Shown: in pieces, positions 1 through 11,446 of the stretch
How positions within the stretch are numbered: position 1 is the first letter of the stretch
Layout of the letters: the number at the start of each line of letters is the position of its first letter
Program-made: the position numbers and the translations under genes
Notes under the pieces: model-generated
What the model was told of the DNA's origin: nothing
The model's input: the letters and a program-made list of their open reading frames with translations, nothing else
Databases searched by the model: none
Assembly (NCBI GenBank): GCA_037693485.1
Contig: CM075344.1
Location: forward strand, 40,334,501 to 40,398,500
DNA length: 64,000 nt
DNA from: Kitagawia praeruptora
Lineage: Eukaryota > Streptophyta > Magnoliopsida > Apiales > Apiaceae
Direction of reading: 5' to 3'

Positions 1-2
1 CT

Positions 3-2030
3 ACTAAGAAGGTTCAAAAGACTCCATACGAGATATGGATGGAGAAACGGTCAGGCATGAGCTTTATGAAAGTTTGGGGATGCAAGGCATTTGTGAAACG
101 TCAAGTATCTGACAAGCTTGGACCTAAATCCGAATAATGCAATTTTGTGGGATACCCTAGTGAAACAAAGGCGTATTATTTTTATAGTCCTTCTGAGCAA
201 AAAGTGTTTATTGCTCGAGATGATGTCTTCATGGAAAGAGATTTTGTTTCCAAAAGAAACAGTGGGAGAACTATAGATCTCGATGAAGATCGAGAACCAC
301 AAAATAGCATTAAACCTGAAGTGGAACAAGAGCAGGATAATGATAATGCTCAAGAAACACAGGTTGTTCGTAGATCTGGTAGAATTCTCCATGAGCCAGA
401 GAGATATGGATTTCTCTTGACTCAATGTGGTGATTTGATGCTCATAGATGAAGATGAGCCTCTCACATATCAAGATGCTATGAACAGTCCAGACTCTAAG
501 AGATGGCTTGAAGCCATGAAATCCGAGATGGATTCCATGTACGAAAACCAAGTATGGAATTTGGTTGATCCACCTGAAGGGGTAAAACCCGTAGGGTGCA
601 AATGGGTTTTCAAGAAGAAAACTGACATGGATGGAAATGTTCAGACCTATAAAGCGAGGCTGGTTGCAAAAGGTTTCAAACAAATTCATGGTATTGACTA
701 TGATGAAACTTTCTCACCAGTGGCTATGGTCAAATCCATAAGGATTTTGCTTGCCATTGCAGCATTCCAAGATTATGAAATCTGGCAAATGGATGTCAAA
801 ACAGCCTTCCTTAATAGAAGCCTTGAAGAGGATGTGTACATGACACAACCTGAAGGTTTTGTTGATCCAAGGAATGTTGGCAAGGTATGTAAATTACGTC
901 GATCCATTTATGGATTGAAGCAAGCCTCTGGGAGATGGAATATCCGTTTTGATGAAACAGTCAAGGAGTATGGCTTTATTCAAAACGAGGATGAACCTTG
1001 TGTTTACAAGAAGATTAGTGGGAGCCATGTGGCATTCATAGTACTGTATGTTGATGATATACTACTAATGGGGAATGACATACCTTCTCTAAAGGCTGTT
1101 AAGACTTGGTTAGGGAGCAATTTCTCTATGAAAGACTTAGGAGAGGCAACCTACATTCTAGGAATGAGGATCTATAGAGATAGATCTAAAAGGATGATCG
1201 GTCTAAGTCAGAGTACATACATTGATAAGGTTTTACATCGTTTTGGTATGCAAAATGCAAAAAGGGGTTATGTCCCCGTGTCTCAAGGGATAACGATCTC
1301 TAAAGACCAGTGTCCGAAATCATTGGATGAGAAGGATCACATGAGTAAGGTTCCATATGCATCAGCAATTGGATCTATCATGTATGCAATGGTATGTACT
1401 CGCCCAGATGTTTCGTATGCTTTGAGCATGACGAGCAGATACCAGTCTAATCCAGGTGAAGGTCACTAGATGACAGTCAAGAATATTCTAAAGTACCTGA
1501 AAAGGACTAAAAATTCATTCTTGGTGTATGGAGGAGAGGAGAAACTGGTTGTAAAAGGTTACACCGATGCAAGTTTCCAAACAGTCAGGGATGATACTGC
1601 ATCACAGTCTGGTTTTGTGTTTTGTCTAAACGGAGGTGCTGTAAGCTGGAAGAGTTCAAAGCAAGAAACAGTAGCTGATTCTACAATGGAGGCTGAGTGC
1701 ATTGCAGCTTGTGAAGCGACTAAGGAGGCTGTTTGGATTCGAAAATTCATTACTGATTTGGAAGTGGTTCCATCGATTGCAGATCCCATTGATCTATACT
1801 GCGATAATAATGGGGCCATTGCACAGGCTAAAGAGCCTAGATCGCACTCCCAATCCAAACATATACTCAGGAGATATCACCTCATTCGAGAGATTAATGA
1901 AAGGGGTAACATACACATATATAAAGTGCACACAAATGATAACATTGCAGATCCACTGACCAAAGGCTTGTCGCAGCAAAAGCACGATGGTCACACTAGT
2001 TCCATGGGTATTAGATACATGGGTGATTGA
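3..2030 (+). pseudogene. copia element A pol: integrase C-terminus, RT, RNase H; two in-frame stops
   Basis: One continuous reading frame runs from base 3 to 2030 and is broken by TAA at 135-137 and TAG at 1467-1469. Bases 3-134 encode the end of the integrase region (TPYEIW, then VWGC). From 147 comes the integrase-to-RT linker, then the RVT_2 reverse transcriptase with KARLVAKGF, the MDVKTAFL block and the catalytic YVDD at about 1048-1059. RNase H follows the second stop, with YTDASF, AEC and the ADPLTKGL tail. In the family the polyprotein would copy element RNA in cytoplasmic particles and integrate the cDNA. The two nonsense codons make this copy inactive. No frameshift is visible in this portion. 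Confidence 0.92.
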
Positions 2031-2050
2031 CTCTAGTGCAAGTGGGAGAT

Positions 2051-3605
2051 TGTTAGTGTAGGTGCCCTAGAGGCAATACATTGTTTCTTGAACAAACCTT
2101 TATGTCATTTGATTATTAAATAAACGTATTTATTATGAATTTAATTACTGCGATATATTTGTTAGCATAATAAGTGTCCTTAGAATCATGATACACATTG
2201 TATAGTTTAAGTACATGACTTGAACTTGAGATTATATAATATATCATATTCTTAAATGTCCCTAGTCAAAGTATTATTATTTAGGACAATGATAATATAC
2301 AGATAGACTAGTATGTTGTTCGACAGATAACCACATCTCATTGGTTATAAGTATGGAGATACTAAAGTCAATACATAGGTACATGTAGGAGTACATGGTA
2401 CTGGACAGACCCACAAGTGAGATTCTTCATGTTTAATAAAGTCATAAGAATGACTCACATTGGTAATGGTATAATGATCCTTTGACTTGAGATCATTATA
2501 TTTCTATACGAGGATTAATATACTTTGATAACATTAAAAGTTACCTTTGACCGGGTGATGATAAAAGTGGACATCGGGTATATCATGAGTTGTATGAGAA
2601 ATATGAATGATAGATAAAGGATTTAACCCTCCTATAATTAGGAGAGATATTATTGGCCTCTTGATTGAGTGAAACTATAAAATGCATGGCCGTGCTCAAA
2701 TAATGATTTGTTTTTAATAGTCTACTCATTGATCAAGTAAATCCGGATTAAATGTTGAAGAGAATGACTAAAAACATGCCTCGAGTTTAATCTATAATAT
2801 TTGGTTAAAGGGATTATATTACACGGAAACATTAGTCACGAAAGGTTTAAATTGGATCACCAATTATTATTATTACTTGGGTAGCAATGATGTATTACTA
2901 GATACCGCTCATTGTTTATAATTTTATTATTGGATATTAAAATTATTGCCAACGTAATAATAACCTAAAGGGTTACACACTTAGAACGTTTTAAAAGGAG
3001 TTTTAATTTAAATGCTAGATTTAAATTAAATAATTATAATTCGAATTTGATTTTCGAAATCAGATTTCGTTTTTAATTAAATGATTATAAATTCGAATTT
3101 GGTTATTTAATTAATTGGGATTGGACCTAGTTAATTAAATTATAATTCGAATTTAATTCATTAAAAACCCAAATCAGATTGGTTTAGTTAAAACCCAAAA
3201 TGATTAGGGTTAAGCCCAATCTCTCTACCCTATATATACATAATGATGTATAATTTTAGGTTAAGTTTTTCAGAAAATCGTTTTTGGGAAAAAACCCTAG
3301 CAGCTCTAATATCAAAGAGAGGCTAGAGAGAGAGAGAGGCGTTTTATTTGGCTAGTACCTGCTCCTTGGGTCATTGAAGGATCGAACGTTCGTGTGGACG
3401 ATTTAGAGACACGGATCTTGACGCAAGGGATGTGTGGTGATTGCAATCTAGGACCTCCATCTTTCAGAATTCGTAAAGCTCTTAACTTGTATGAATTCGT
3501 TTCTCCATAATCTGTCACAACTTATACATGGATCCTAGTTTTGGGTTTCGTTTTTATTTGTTTTTACGCTTTATATCCGCTGCATTTATGCCCCGAAACC
3601 CAACA
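2051..3605 (+). repeat. 3' LTR of copia element A
   Basis: The LTR begins TGTTAG right after a purine-rich tract (AGTGGGAGAT) and ends CCCAACA, giving TGTT...AACA ends and a length of about 1555 bp. A TATA-like stretch (TATATATA) at about 3231-3238 sits where a U3 promoter would be expected, roughly 370 bp from the LTR end. The 5' LTR is outside the window, so the boundary rests on terminal dinucleotides, the tract and the family-typical opening. Confidence 0.82.
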
Positions 3606-4819
3606 GTAGTAGTGTCGGAAGGGTGAAGAAAGAGGGGATTAAGCATATCTTGATAAGTTATTTTAGCAAGAGTACCCATCAGATTAACAGATCGTAAAAA
3701 ACGGATACAAAAAAAATTGAATTTTGATAAGAGAGAGAAAAGTAGATCTGAGAGTAAGAAATGAGATGTAATGAGATAAAGAGTGATAGAAAGATAGAAG
3801 GAAGATATTCAAGAACAAGGTATACAGGCAGGAAGGTATGGCTCTGATACCATAATAACAATAATCAACATAGAATTCATATATTTGCAGACTAAGTAAA
3901 TGCTTTCATTTCAGAGAAGAAGAGAGGCTGCATTGGATAATATTTTAAGTCTGTGTCTTTTACAAATGATTGAGCCAATCTTAAATAGAGCAAACATGCC
4001 CAATGATAAGCTAGCAGACAAAACAGGAATAACTAATTTCTGAATGACCACTACTGACTAGACTAGGACAAAATGATAATGACTAGGCTAGGCTGAGCTG
4101 GAAAATAGACTGTTGTCTTCATTAGCATATTCTGTAGATCTTAATGGTGTCATTTATGCATCAACATTATAGCATTTAAGAATAATTATTTCTACACTAG
4201 GATGTCATGGTAACTTTTAGTGTGTGTGTGTGCGCGCGCATGAACAGTCCCCTTTGAGTCCTTTTAAAAGGTCCGAGATTTTCTTAAATTGCTTTCTTCA
4301 AGGGAAGTAAATACAGTCTCAGGTCTCAGCATTTGCATACATCAGAGTTGAACCAAAGATTCATCCACTTTCTCAATTATGCAAATGAGGCAGCATTATT
4401 TGCTTCCCTGGAAAAAAAAAAGGCAATTTAAAATAGCTTAACGTAACCTTTCTATCTTGCATCATAATTCATAATTATGAGTTTTTTGCAGCATAATAAA
4501 TAGTATGGCACATCATAATGCCTCAACATTGACATGAGGGGTATGTATAATATCATTTACAATAGTATATAGAAAAGGTTGACCGATATTTTTAATAGTA
4601 ATTTCATTTTTGTTGCATTTGATTGCAGATGATCATACCAATATTACGTTTGACATAATATTGCTAGAGAAGCAACAAGGTAGAATTCATGGAGATTCTG
4701 TAACTCTACATCCCAAGGCTGATCATCTAAGGAATTCTACCTACTTAGCAGCTTTCTACCTAGATACTAAAGTTACTATAACAAAATGATGAATAAGTCT
4801 TTAAAGAGAAGAATCTTAT
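3606..4819. other. intergenic, no gene seen
   Basis: AT-rich DNA without a convincing ORF. It contains a sequence resembling the complement of an initiator-tRNA-Met primer site (3839-3852, TGGCTCTGATACCA), which may be debris of a minus-strand LTR element, and a short (TG)n/(CG)n run at about 4219-4239. No LTR could be delimited next to the primer-like site. Confidence 0.5.
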
Positions 4820-5033
4820 GAGTAAAGTACAATGTGGTGGCTAAAGTTTACACCAATTTTCAAAAGGAGCCATTTTTTTATAACGCGAAAATTAAACTTG
4901 GCCAACAATATGAAAATTAAGCCATCTCTTTGTAACGCGAAGGTAAAACCTGACCAACAATATGAAAATCGGCAAACTCGGCCAATATTTTGAAAATTGG
5001 TGTAAACTTTAGCCACCACCTTGTATTTTACTC
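4820..5033. mobile_element. foldback/MITE with about 45-bp terminal inverted repeats
   Basis: The left arm (4820 to about 4864, starting GAGTAAAGTACAA and containing GTGGTGGCTAAAGTTTACAC) is repeated inverted with few changes at about 4990-5033. The 214-bp unit would fold into a long hairpin. The middle holds two imperfect copies of a TAACGCGAA-containing segment. I found no clear target-site duplication, so the superfamily is open; a Mutator-like MITE is one possibility. Confidence 0.7.
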
Positions 5034-5650
5034 TTTTTGTATCATATAAGTGAGCTATTTTCAAACATGGAATTGACAGTGAATGTTAATGTGTTCTGCA
5101 GGTTCCTGTCACACTCTAGTCAACTTGCTTTTGGCTGCACGATAAAGATAGAAAGGATTAGTGGATATTGAGGAGTGTAATGGAATGTGGGAGGCTATTT
5201 CATTGTAATCGGAATCGAGAAGGTTGTAATGTCTCGTGATAGAATGATTCCGAACAATGTCATAGTATGCAAGAAGCAACAAAAAGATAGATGCACTTAT
5301 ATTGCAAGAGTGTACTTAGTGGAAAATTTTTCAAAGCAGGTTTCCTATATAGCCATGTTTGTTCGGATGCGCTCTGCCAAAGGGTATGATTCATTTCTGA
5401 TAACTATAAAAAAAAATTGTTCATTTCTGAGCATCTTTTACACTTATAAAGCTTATAGGCATAATTACATACAAAAAAAAATTCATTTCTGAGCATCTTT
5501 TACGCTTATAAAGCTTTTACGCATAATTGCATACTAATTTGGCTGCTCTTGCTGACCTTGTATTAAAACAAAAGATTTCAATTGTTGTCGCGACTTTGTA
5601 TAAAACAGGGATTTCAGTCATTCTAACCCATATTGATATAATGCTACTCA
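5034..5650. other. intergenic with a 52-bp direct repeat
   Basis: No gene is supported. Bases 5421-5472 and 5483-5534 are near-identical 52-bp copies, each starting TCATTTCTGAGCATC and each preceded by an A-run. This looks like a local tandem duplication. Confidence 0.6.
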
Positions 5651-6040
5651 GAGCATCTCCAATAGGAGTTGGCAAGAAGGTTGCCAACATCTATGTGGCA
5701 CGCAATCTTGGTTGCCTTCCTATTGGAGAGCCTAGGTTGCCTTAAGGTTGCCAACAATTGTTGCCAAAAGTTGGTAACTTCCTCAAATGGTTAAAGTGCA
5801 TATTTTTGTTTAAAAGAAATATACTAATATACCTATTTTACATGTCTTCCTTCAAATTTACATTATTTAATTACTCATATGGGGACCATATGGGGACCAT
5901 TTATACAACTTTTAGAGTTGCCAACCATTGGATCATTTTTCTATTCAAAGTTGCCAAATTGAAGATCAATTAAAAAATTAATTTTTTTGATGATTTGACA
6001 AAGTTGGCAACTTGATTAGCAACTTATATTGGAGATGCTC
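5651..6040. mobile_element. PIF/Harbinger-like (Tourist-type) MITE, 390 bp
   Basis: The terminal inverted repeats are GAGCATCTCCAATA at 5651 and its complement ending at 6040. A 3-bp TCA duplication flanks the unit (5648-5650 and 6041-6043). There is no transposase ORF, and the inner sequence repeats GTTGGCAA/TTGCCAAC words on both sides. The 3-bp target duplication and the GAGCATCTCCAAT end fit PIF/Harbinger-type MITEs. A sibling with the same end sits at 38668-39253. Confidence 0.85.
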
Positions 6041-6386
6041 TCATTTGTCACAACTTGAAACTTGAAGAATTCAAAATTGTAGGCCCAACTTGAGACATTC
6101 CATTTTAAGGGCTAGAGCTATGTCCAATAGTATTTTATTTTATTTTTTTAGAATTTATTTAGTTAGCTTTGGAGTATACTAACAGGGAAGAGGACAATGT
6201 GAAGGCAGAACGAAATTAGGTCTAATTTTCCTGTGCAAGACTGATCTCAAACAGATCAACACAATTAACAAACCTAATTCGATTTGCCTTCCATGCAAAA
6301 CAACATAATCCTTTCTTTCCAATATACTCCAAAACTTAATAAAATAAAGAAATCGAGTTAAGTAGTACAGAACCAGACAGGCAGAC
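6041..6386. other. intergenic, no gene seen
   Basis: AT-rich DNA without a supported ORF, RNA gene or repeat, ending at the SINE-like tail. Confidence 0.5.
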
Positions 6387-6520
6387 TAAACCAAACCAAA
6401 CCAAACATACCTAGTATATCTCGCACAGAGCAGGGTCTGGGGAGGGTGAGATGTACGCAGACCATGCCCCTACTTTTTACGGTAGGGAGGCTGTTTCCGT
6501 GAAGACCCCCAGCTTAGTGC
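6387..6520 (-). mobile_element. SINE 3' part with (GGTTT)n tail
   Basis: Read on the minus strand, this holds the block with GTCTGCGTACATCTCACC and CCCCAGACCCTGC, then GATATACTAGG and a GGTTT-repeat tail (6387-6406). This layout recalls the widespread tRNA-derived plant SINEs that end in TTG or similar simple repeats (AuSINE-like). No intact A/B-box head was found, so it may be 5'-truncated. A shorter related copy lies in opposite orientation at 47671-47734. Confidence 0.6.
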
Positions 6521-6843
6521 ACAACAGAAAAATAGTGTGTGATATTTACAAAGGCTTCATAAATTTTTGTAAAGATCGCAGTCATACCTGAGCCCATGGC
6601 TTTGATCACATGGGGCTTACCTACATGGGGCTAACCCTTTATATGTAATCCTTAATCATTCAAGTTCTAGCAACTGAGCAGCAATATTTCTTATTTTGTG
6701 ATCCTAATGCACAAATTACAAATTAAGAGAGGGAGAGTAGAACCTACATACCAATACATCTTTCCTTTTGTGATTCTAATGCACAAATCACAAATTGTGA
6801 AAGGAAGAATAGAACCTTTGTAGTTTGTACGTACCCAAAATAG
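6521..6843. other. intergenic with imperfect 52-bp direct repeat
   Basis: No gene is supported. Segments 6694-6745 and 6766-6817 are imperfect copies, both starting TTTTGTGAT and both ending AGAACCT, with a 72-bp period. Confidence 0.5.
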
Positions 6844-7183
6844 TGCTCCAACAATGTTTTAGTGATTCCTTAAATCATTAGGACACTACTCTCAGACTTT
6901 AAAAATAAAATTCTTTCTCCTATTTTAAGATTTTCCTAACTTATATTTTATTATAAAAAATTGTAAGCACTCTCTATCTCTCTATATTTTGTATATTGTA
7001 CTTTTAATGATAGGAAGTATTTTTAATAATAAAATATTAAATAGTAAAATATTAAATAATAAAATATCAAATAAGGAATGAGTATAGGGAATTATTGGAA
7101 ATGAAACTACTTATCTATGTACTAAGTTATTAGGATCTAATTTTTTATATTATATCTAAGCTAGAATACTGTTGAATATGCTC
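6844..7183. mobile_element. possible Tourist-like MITE
   Basis: The left end GTGCTCCAACAATGTTTTAG and the right end, whose complement begins GAGCATATTCAACAGTATTC, form imperfect inverted repeats of the style seen in the GAGCAT-type MITEs of this window. The 3-bp flanks (ATA and TTA) do not match perfectly. The inside is AT-rich and non-coding. Confidence 0.4.
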
Positions 7184-7283
7184 TTATATGTGAACATTAC
7201 ATTCGAATTTTAAAGTCACAAAATTTATTCACAACTAAAAACCAACATTTTAAATGTTGGTACTTGGTACCATTAGGTTCAAT

Positions 7284-7775
7284 TAGAGCTGTTAACGAAT
7301 CGGGTCGAGTCGAGTTTTGATCGAACCGAGCCGAACTTAATTTTTTATTTTTTTTCTAACGAACCGAGCCGAGCTTTCTTATCGAACAAAATATGTGTTC
7401 GAGCTCGAGCTCGTTAATGAATCGAGCCGAGCTCGAGTCATGATCAAGCTTTTATCGAACAAAACGAGTCGAGCCCTTAACGAGTCGAGCTCGTTAATAA
7501 TAACAAAATATTATTATTTTATATATAATATATATAATAAAATATATAAAAATATAAAATATATACAATTTTTTCGAGTTTTAACAAGCCGAACCGAGCC
7601 GAACAAGATCGAGTTGAGTTCGAGCCGCACATGTTAAAACTCGGCTCAAGCTCGTTAAGCTTAACTAACACTTTTTGTGTTCGAGCTCGAGTTCTTAACG
7701 AACTGAGCCAAACTGAGCCCTTAACGAGTTGAGCTGAGCTTGTTCGCGGACATGCTAGTTTCGTTAACAGCTCTA
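7284..7775. mobile_element. hAT-type MITE, 492 bp, with 8-bp target duplication
   Basis: The terminal inverted repeats are TAGAGCTGTTAACGAA at 7284 and its exact complement ending at 7775. The 8-bp direct repeat GGTTCAAT flanks the unit (7276-7283 and 7776-7783), as expected for hAT transposition. The interior is rich in CGAGCTCGAGC/GAGCCGAGC words on both strands, making a long imperfect foldback. There is no transposase. Confidence 0.9.
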
Positions 7776-8309
7776 GGTTCAATCATGAAACAATGAGGAT
7801 TCGAAAAATCAGAGAATGAATAATTGGAGAATTTAGTCTAATGTTATTTTCACATTTTTCATTTACTATTTAGTCGAACATTATAAAAACAAATGTTTTT
7901 ATGTGATAATATGTTTATTTAATGATAATATACTTATCATGTATATTCTCTCGTACATGTAAAGTGAAATTTTTGACACACACCTAATATATTGTGCACT
8001 AATTTCATGTTTGTGTATTTTTTGTTCATGCATCTAGTGTTTGTACGTAACTTTACGTCAAATTTAAATTGTATACTTCTTCTCTTTTTCTGGTACAAAT
8101 TTATCAGGTCAATACATAAGTACGGCTGTTTGTATGGCCTCTCCTCAACAATTAAAATATCATTTGTTAATATGATCAGAAAATAAATATAATACTTTTG
8201 CAATTAATCAAAGACTAATTTTAAAATAATTTAAATCATTAATAAATTTCCATAATATAAAAATGATATCGACGAGAGGGTTTTGTTCAACACCTAGAAC
8301 TGATTCGTT
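7776..8309. other. intergenic, upstream of the F-box gene
   Basis: Low-GC DNA with no supported gene. It would contain the promoter of the F-box gene starting at 8310, but I cannot single out a convincing TATA box and start site. Confidence 0.4.
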
Positions 8310-9459
8310 ATGGATACGAGCATTGGTAAGCGAGAAAAAGTGGCGGTGCTCCTCCCGGAAGAAATAACGAGGGATGAAATACTAATACGACTCCCCGTGA
8401 AATCTCTTGTACGATTTCAATCCGTTTGTAAACTATGGGAATCTTATTTGTACGACCCCGATTTCTTGAAAGCACACGTTGCACGCAACATGCCACAAAA
8501 CCCTAACAACTACGTTGATCATCTCGTAGCTTTGCATTCAAATACACTCAGGATTCTTTCCCCTTGCAATCAAACATTCAAAAAAAATAACAGTAGCCGC
8601 GTTCTTCCTATGCACGTCTGTTTTCTGCTTGGTTCCGTTAACGGCTTGGTCTGTGTTTCGAAACAGAACAGGTTTTTCATATGTAATCCTGCTCTTGGTA
8701 AAATTAAGGATACGTATCTTGCACCTAGTCTTTACGACAAGTATAGACATGATAATTAATAACTTTGTTCGAATTCTAGGATTTGGTTGGGATCATGTCA
8801 GGAACGATTATAAGATTGTAGCTTGCTATCTTTCTCGTCTTAAAAGGAGAGGTATTGTTTACTCGACTTCCTCGGGTTCCTGGACTGAACTAGTTATACC
8901 TGATTCAGTGTTTCGTAGTCATATATTTGAAGATGCGATCATAGCACTAACTCCCACTACTATTGTCAATAATTGCCCTTACTGGAGGTATTCAAATTAT
9001 ATGGTCAAGTTTCAGGTTGAAACTAATGAGTTTAGGGAGTTGCCTGAATTTGATCATGAGTCCGTAGATGGAAAAGATTTTGATTTTGTGAATATTAAAG
9101 ATTGTCTTGCTGTGATGGTGTATAATGAAGAAGAGGCTGCAGTTAGTTCGGTGGATGTACATTCTCTGGACGAGGTATCTGGCATTTGGATTAAGATGTA
9201 CACCATGGAACCAATAAATGTTGATTCTAAAAGTGTGCAGGTGTTGAAGGGATATATATTTGGTGGTGAGGTTGTTTTCAATGATGACCAGGGTAAACTT
9301 TACTGCTATGATACCGCAACAGAAGTAATTACTAGCTTTCTCGGTTGTAGCGGGTGTTTCACAGCAGACTGTTTCAATTATAGGCCTACTTTAGTTTTGC
9401 TTCACGAGATGAAGAACAAGGCGCAAGTGTGCAGAGACATCGGATTCCAGGTAAGTTAG
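8310..9459 (+). pseudogene. F-box protein with F-box-associated domain, frameshifted
   Basis: The frame from ATG 8310 encodes an N-terminal F-box (about residues 15-60, with LPEEI, ILIRLPVKSLVRF, VCKLW), the segment that docks on SKP1 in an SCF ubiquitin ligase. The start of an F-box-associated beta-propeller-like region follows (SVNGLVCV, WNP-like ICNPALGK). The frame stops at about 8757. Homology continues in another frame (from about 8746) with the hallmark GFGWDHVRNDYKIV to 9459. A single indel near 8745-8765 therefore separates the halves. A perfect splice-donor-like CAG/GTAAGT lies at 9448-9456, so the 3' end could be spliced. Such proteins recruit substrates for ubiquitination; the substrate is unknown. 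It could be a pseudogene or a sequencing error. The surrounding repeats favour a decayed member of a large family. Confidence 0.8.
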
Positions 9460-10557
9460 CAACCTAGCATTCTCTTTGAAGTTTGAATAATTTATCCCGA
9501 TTATGGGTTTCCTTATCATACAAGGATTTGGTTTGTATGAATATCGTTAGTAGTAAACTATTCAAGCAAATGTTTATTAATTCTAAATCATAGTACTGTA
9601 TTCAAAAGCTTGAACTTGGAATTGGGTATCATATTTGGTGTTAGGGGGATCTTAAATAGTTTGCCCGTTTGGCACAACTTTTATTTTGAATTTATGGACT
9701 TATTTTTGGATAAAATTTTTATATTTTGATAACTTTTTTTTGTACAAATATTTAATTTATGTTTAAAATTCAATAAGTTGCAAAAATAAGTTAAAAAATA
9801 AGTTAGAAAGTTAGTAATCTTCAACTTTGTCTTAAAATGAGTTGACTTATTCTGGAAAAAAGTTCCCCAAAACACCCCTAGTATTTAGTATCATCTATAT
9901 TTGTTTAATTTACGTATTTTGTTATGAAAATTTTTTCTTAACAATCGACATTATCAGAAACATAGTATGATTTCTTCCAAGGGACTTAAAGATAGAGCAT
10001 CTCTATCTAGGACGATTCAAACCTACAATTTTCCTTACCTTAAAATAGGATTTTTTTTTCAAAAATATCTAAGTTGCAGAATTTTTATTCAAAAATACGG
10101 TATAACCTCATATGTAATCCCAAATGTAGCAACCTGAAATGCAACTGCTTGCAATTAAATAAAACCTAAGACTTATAGGTTCTAAGTTCTAACTTTTCAA
10201 ATAAGGTTCTAATTTGAACCTAATCTCCGTACATTATATATTCTACTAGTAATGGTTTAATCATTATTTCATCACAATTCATACTTCATTCTTAGCCTTG
10301 TAATTTTGCACCTCTGGCTCTCTCTTTCATACAATCCTTTCACTGATGTGCAATAAGGAGAAATAATTCAGTTGTTATTAATCCTTTATGTTATGTATAA
10401 CAATGATAAGAAGAGATATGAGTTAAAACTTAAAACTGTATTTGTAACTAGTTTACGTCATTTAGAATAAGTGCTCATAGAACTGGACTGTCCTTAAGAA
10501 GTAGTAAATTTTATTGGGAATTTTCTAAAGCTTCCGACTTACTCTCCAAATTCAGAG
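9460..10557. other. intergenic, mostly featureless, with a MITE-like segment
   Basis: No gene is supported. Bases 9663-9880 (GCCCGTTTGGCACAACTT... to ...CCCCAAAACACCCCT) resemble a widespread CGTTTGG-ended plant MITE. The last ~50 bp (9830-9880) recur at about 52650-52705. Flanking duplications are unclear. Confidence 0.4.
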
Positions 10558-10575
10558 TTCTATACAAATTTCATT

Positions 10576-10676
10576 TTTTTTATAGTTAAAACATACGCAC
10601 ATCCGTAGAGGATTCGAACCCTTGACCTTTTTTAAAGAAACCGAAAACTCAAACCACTACACCAACACAGACACCC
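10576..10676 (-). mobile_element. short tRNA-derived SINE with 18-bp target duplication
   Basis: On the minus strand the 101-bp body has an A-box-like TGGTGTAGTGGT (10653-10664) and a perfect B box GGTTCGAATCC (10610-10620), the internal pol III promoter spacing of a tRNA-derived SINE. It ends in an A-rich tail at the 10576 side. An exact 18-bp direct repeat, TTCTATACAAATTTCATT, flanks it (10558-10575 and 10677-10694), as produced by LINE-driven insertion. It is not a functional tRNA because no cloverleaf can be completed. Confidence 0.85.
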
Positions 10677-10694
10677 TTCTATACAAATTTCATT

Positions 10695-11446
10695 GCTCAT
10701 CAGCTTTGACCTTTGAGTCACTGTTATCTTTTTCTGTTTTGCCTTTGTCCGTTTTCTTCATCTTTATTTTGATCCTTCCATAATTATATATACAGATGCC
10801 AAGTCTTCTTCAACATTCATGACACAAGTCAAATTTAGCAGGACATCTACTAGATGTGATTAGCAAGAAACAGGTTGCCTATATATTGGACAAGTTTTTT
10901 TGAATTTTCGCGAGTAGATCATCTTTTATGTTGTTTTTTTTTTCACTTTAAGGTAAGTTGTCTTTGAGTTTTTTGTCTTATGAGGGGGAAGTAATAGTAT
11001 TGTTAGACCAACTGCCAAATCAAAAAACGACTGCTAATAAACATCTAGTTCTTTAACTGATAAATTTATTCAGGTTCGTACCTAATTATTGTCGGTACTT
11101 ATAATTCAAATATATTGATGTTGATATAACACCACTTTGTATTGAGAGAATCATCTTAATCATGGTCGGAGTTTTAAACATTGAAGTCTTCATGTTGAAG
11201 ATTTTAAAAGAATCTAGTGTTGCAGGACCTTAGTTTTGGGGGAGTTGAAATGTGCATATTCTTAATTTGTAGGTGCACATTATTTATTTGTATGTAGATA
11301 AATCTTAAACTTCAAGTTATCATCATGTATTAGAAAGGTATTTTGATCTCAATACCAACAAATAGTGATTTGTACACGTATAAATTAAAGATGTATGCAT
11401 AAAAAAGGATGACGTGTACACGTATAAATTAAAGATGTATGCATAT
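10695..11446. other. intergenic with 29-bp direct repeat
   Basis: No gene is supported. The 29-bp word beginning GTACACGTATAAATTAAAG occurs at 11372-11400 and 11416-11444, a 44-bp period, immediately left of the hAT-type element at 11447. Confidence 0.5.

Larger units (their letters stand above)
1..3605 (+). mobile_element. Ty1/copia element A, 3' part (Angela-like), truncated by window start
   Basis: This is the 3' portion of a copia retrotransposon: end of integrase, reverse transcriptase, RNase H, polypurine tract (about 2041-2050) and 3' LTR (2051-3605). The domain order integrase before RT is diagnostic of Ty1/copia. The RT/RNase H wording and the LTR opening, with a GGTGCCCTAGAGGCAATA-type start and about 1.5 kb length, resemble Angela/BARE-type elements. 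The lineage call is an inference from memory of family motifs. The 5' end lies outside the window, so the target-site duplication cannot be tested. Confidence 0.9.

Noticed and set aside
3839..3852. TGGCTCTGATACCA, complement of an initiator-Met primer site
   Set aside because: No TG...CA-bounded LTR or polypurine tract could be found beside it, so no element was called.
7395..7637. 80-codon plus-strand frame
   Set aside because: Generated by the GAGCTCGAGC-type inverted words of the hAT MITE.
10576..10676. A tRNA gene on the minus strand
   Set aside because: A and B boxes are present but no acceptor, D and anticodon stems can be built. The 18-bp duplication and A-rich tail show a SINE.
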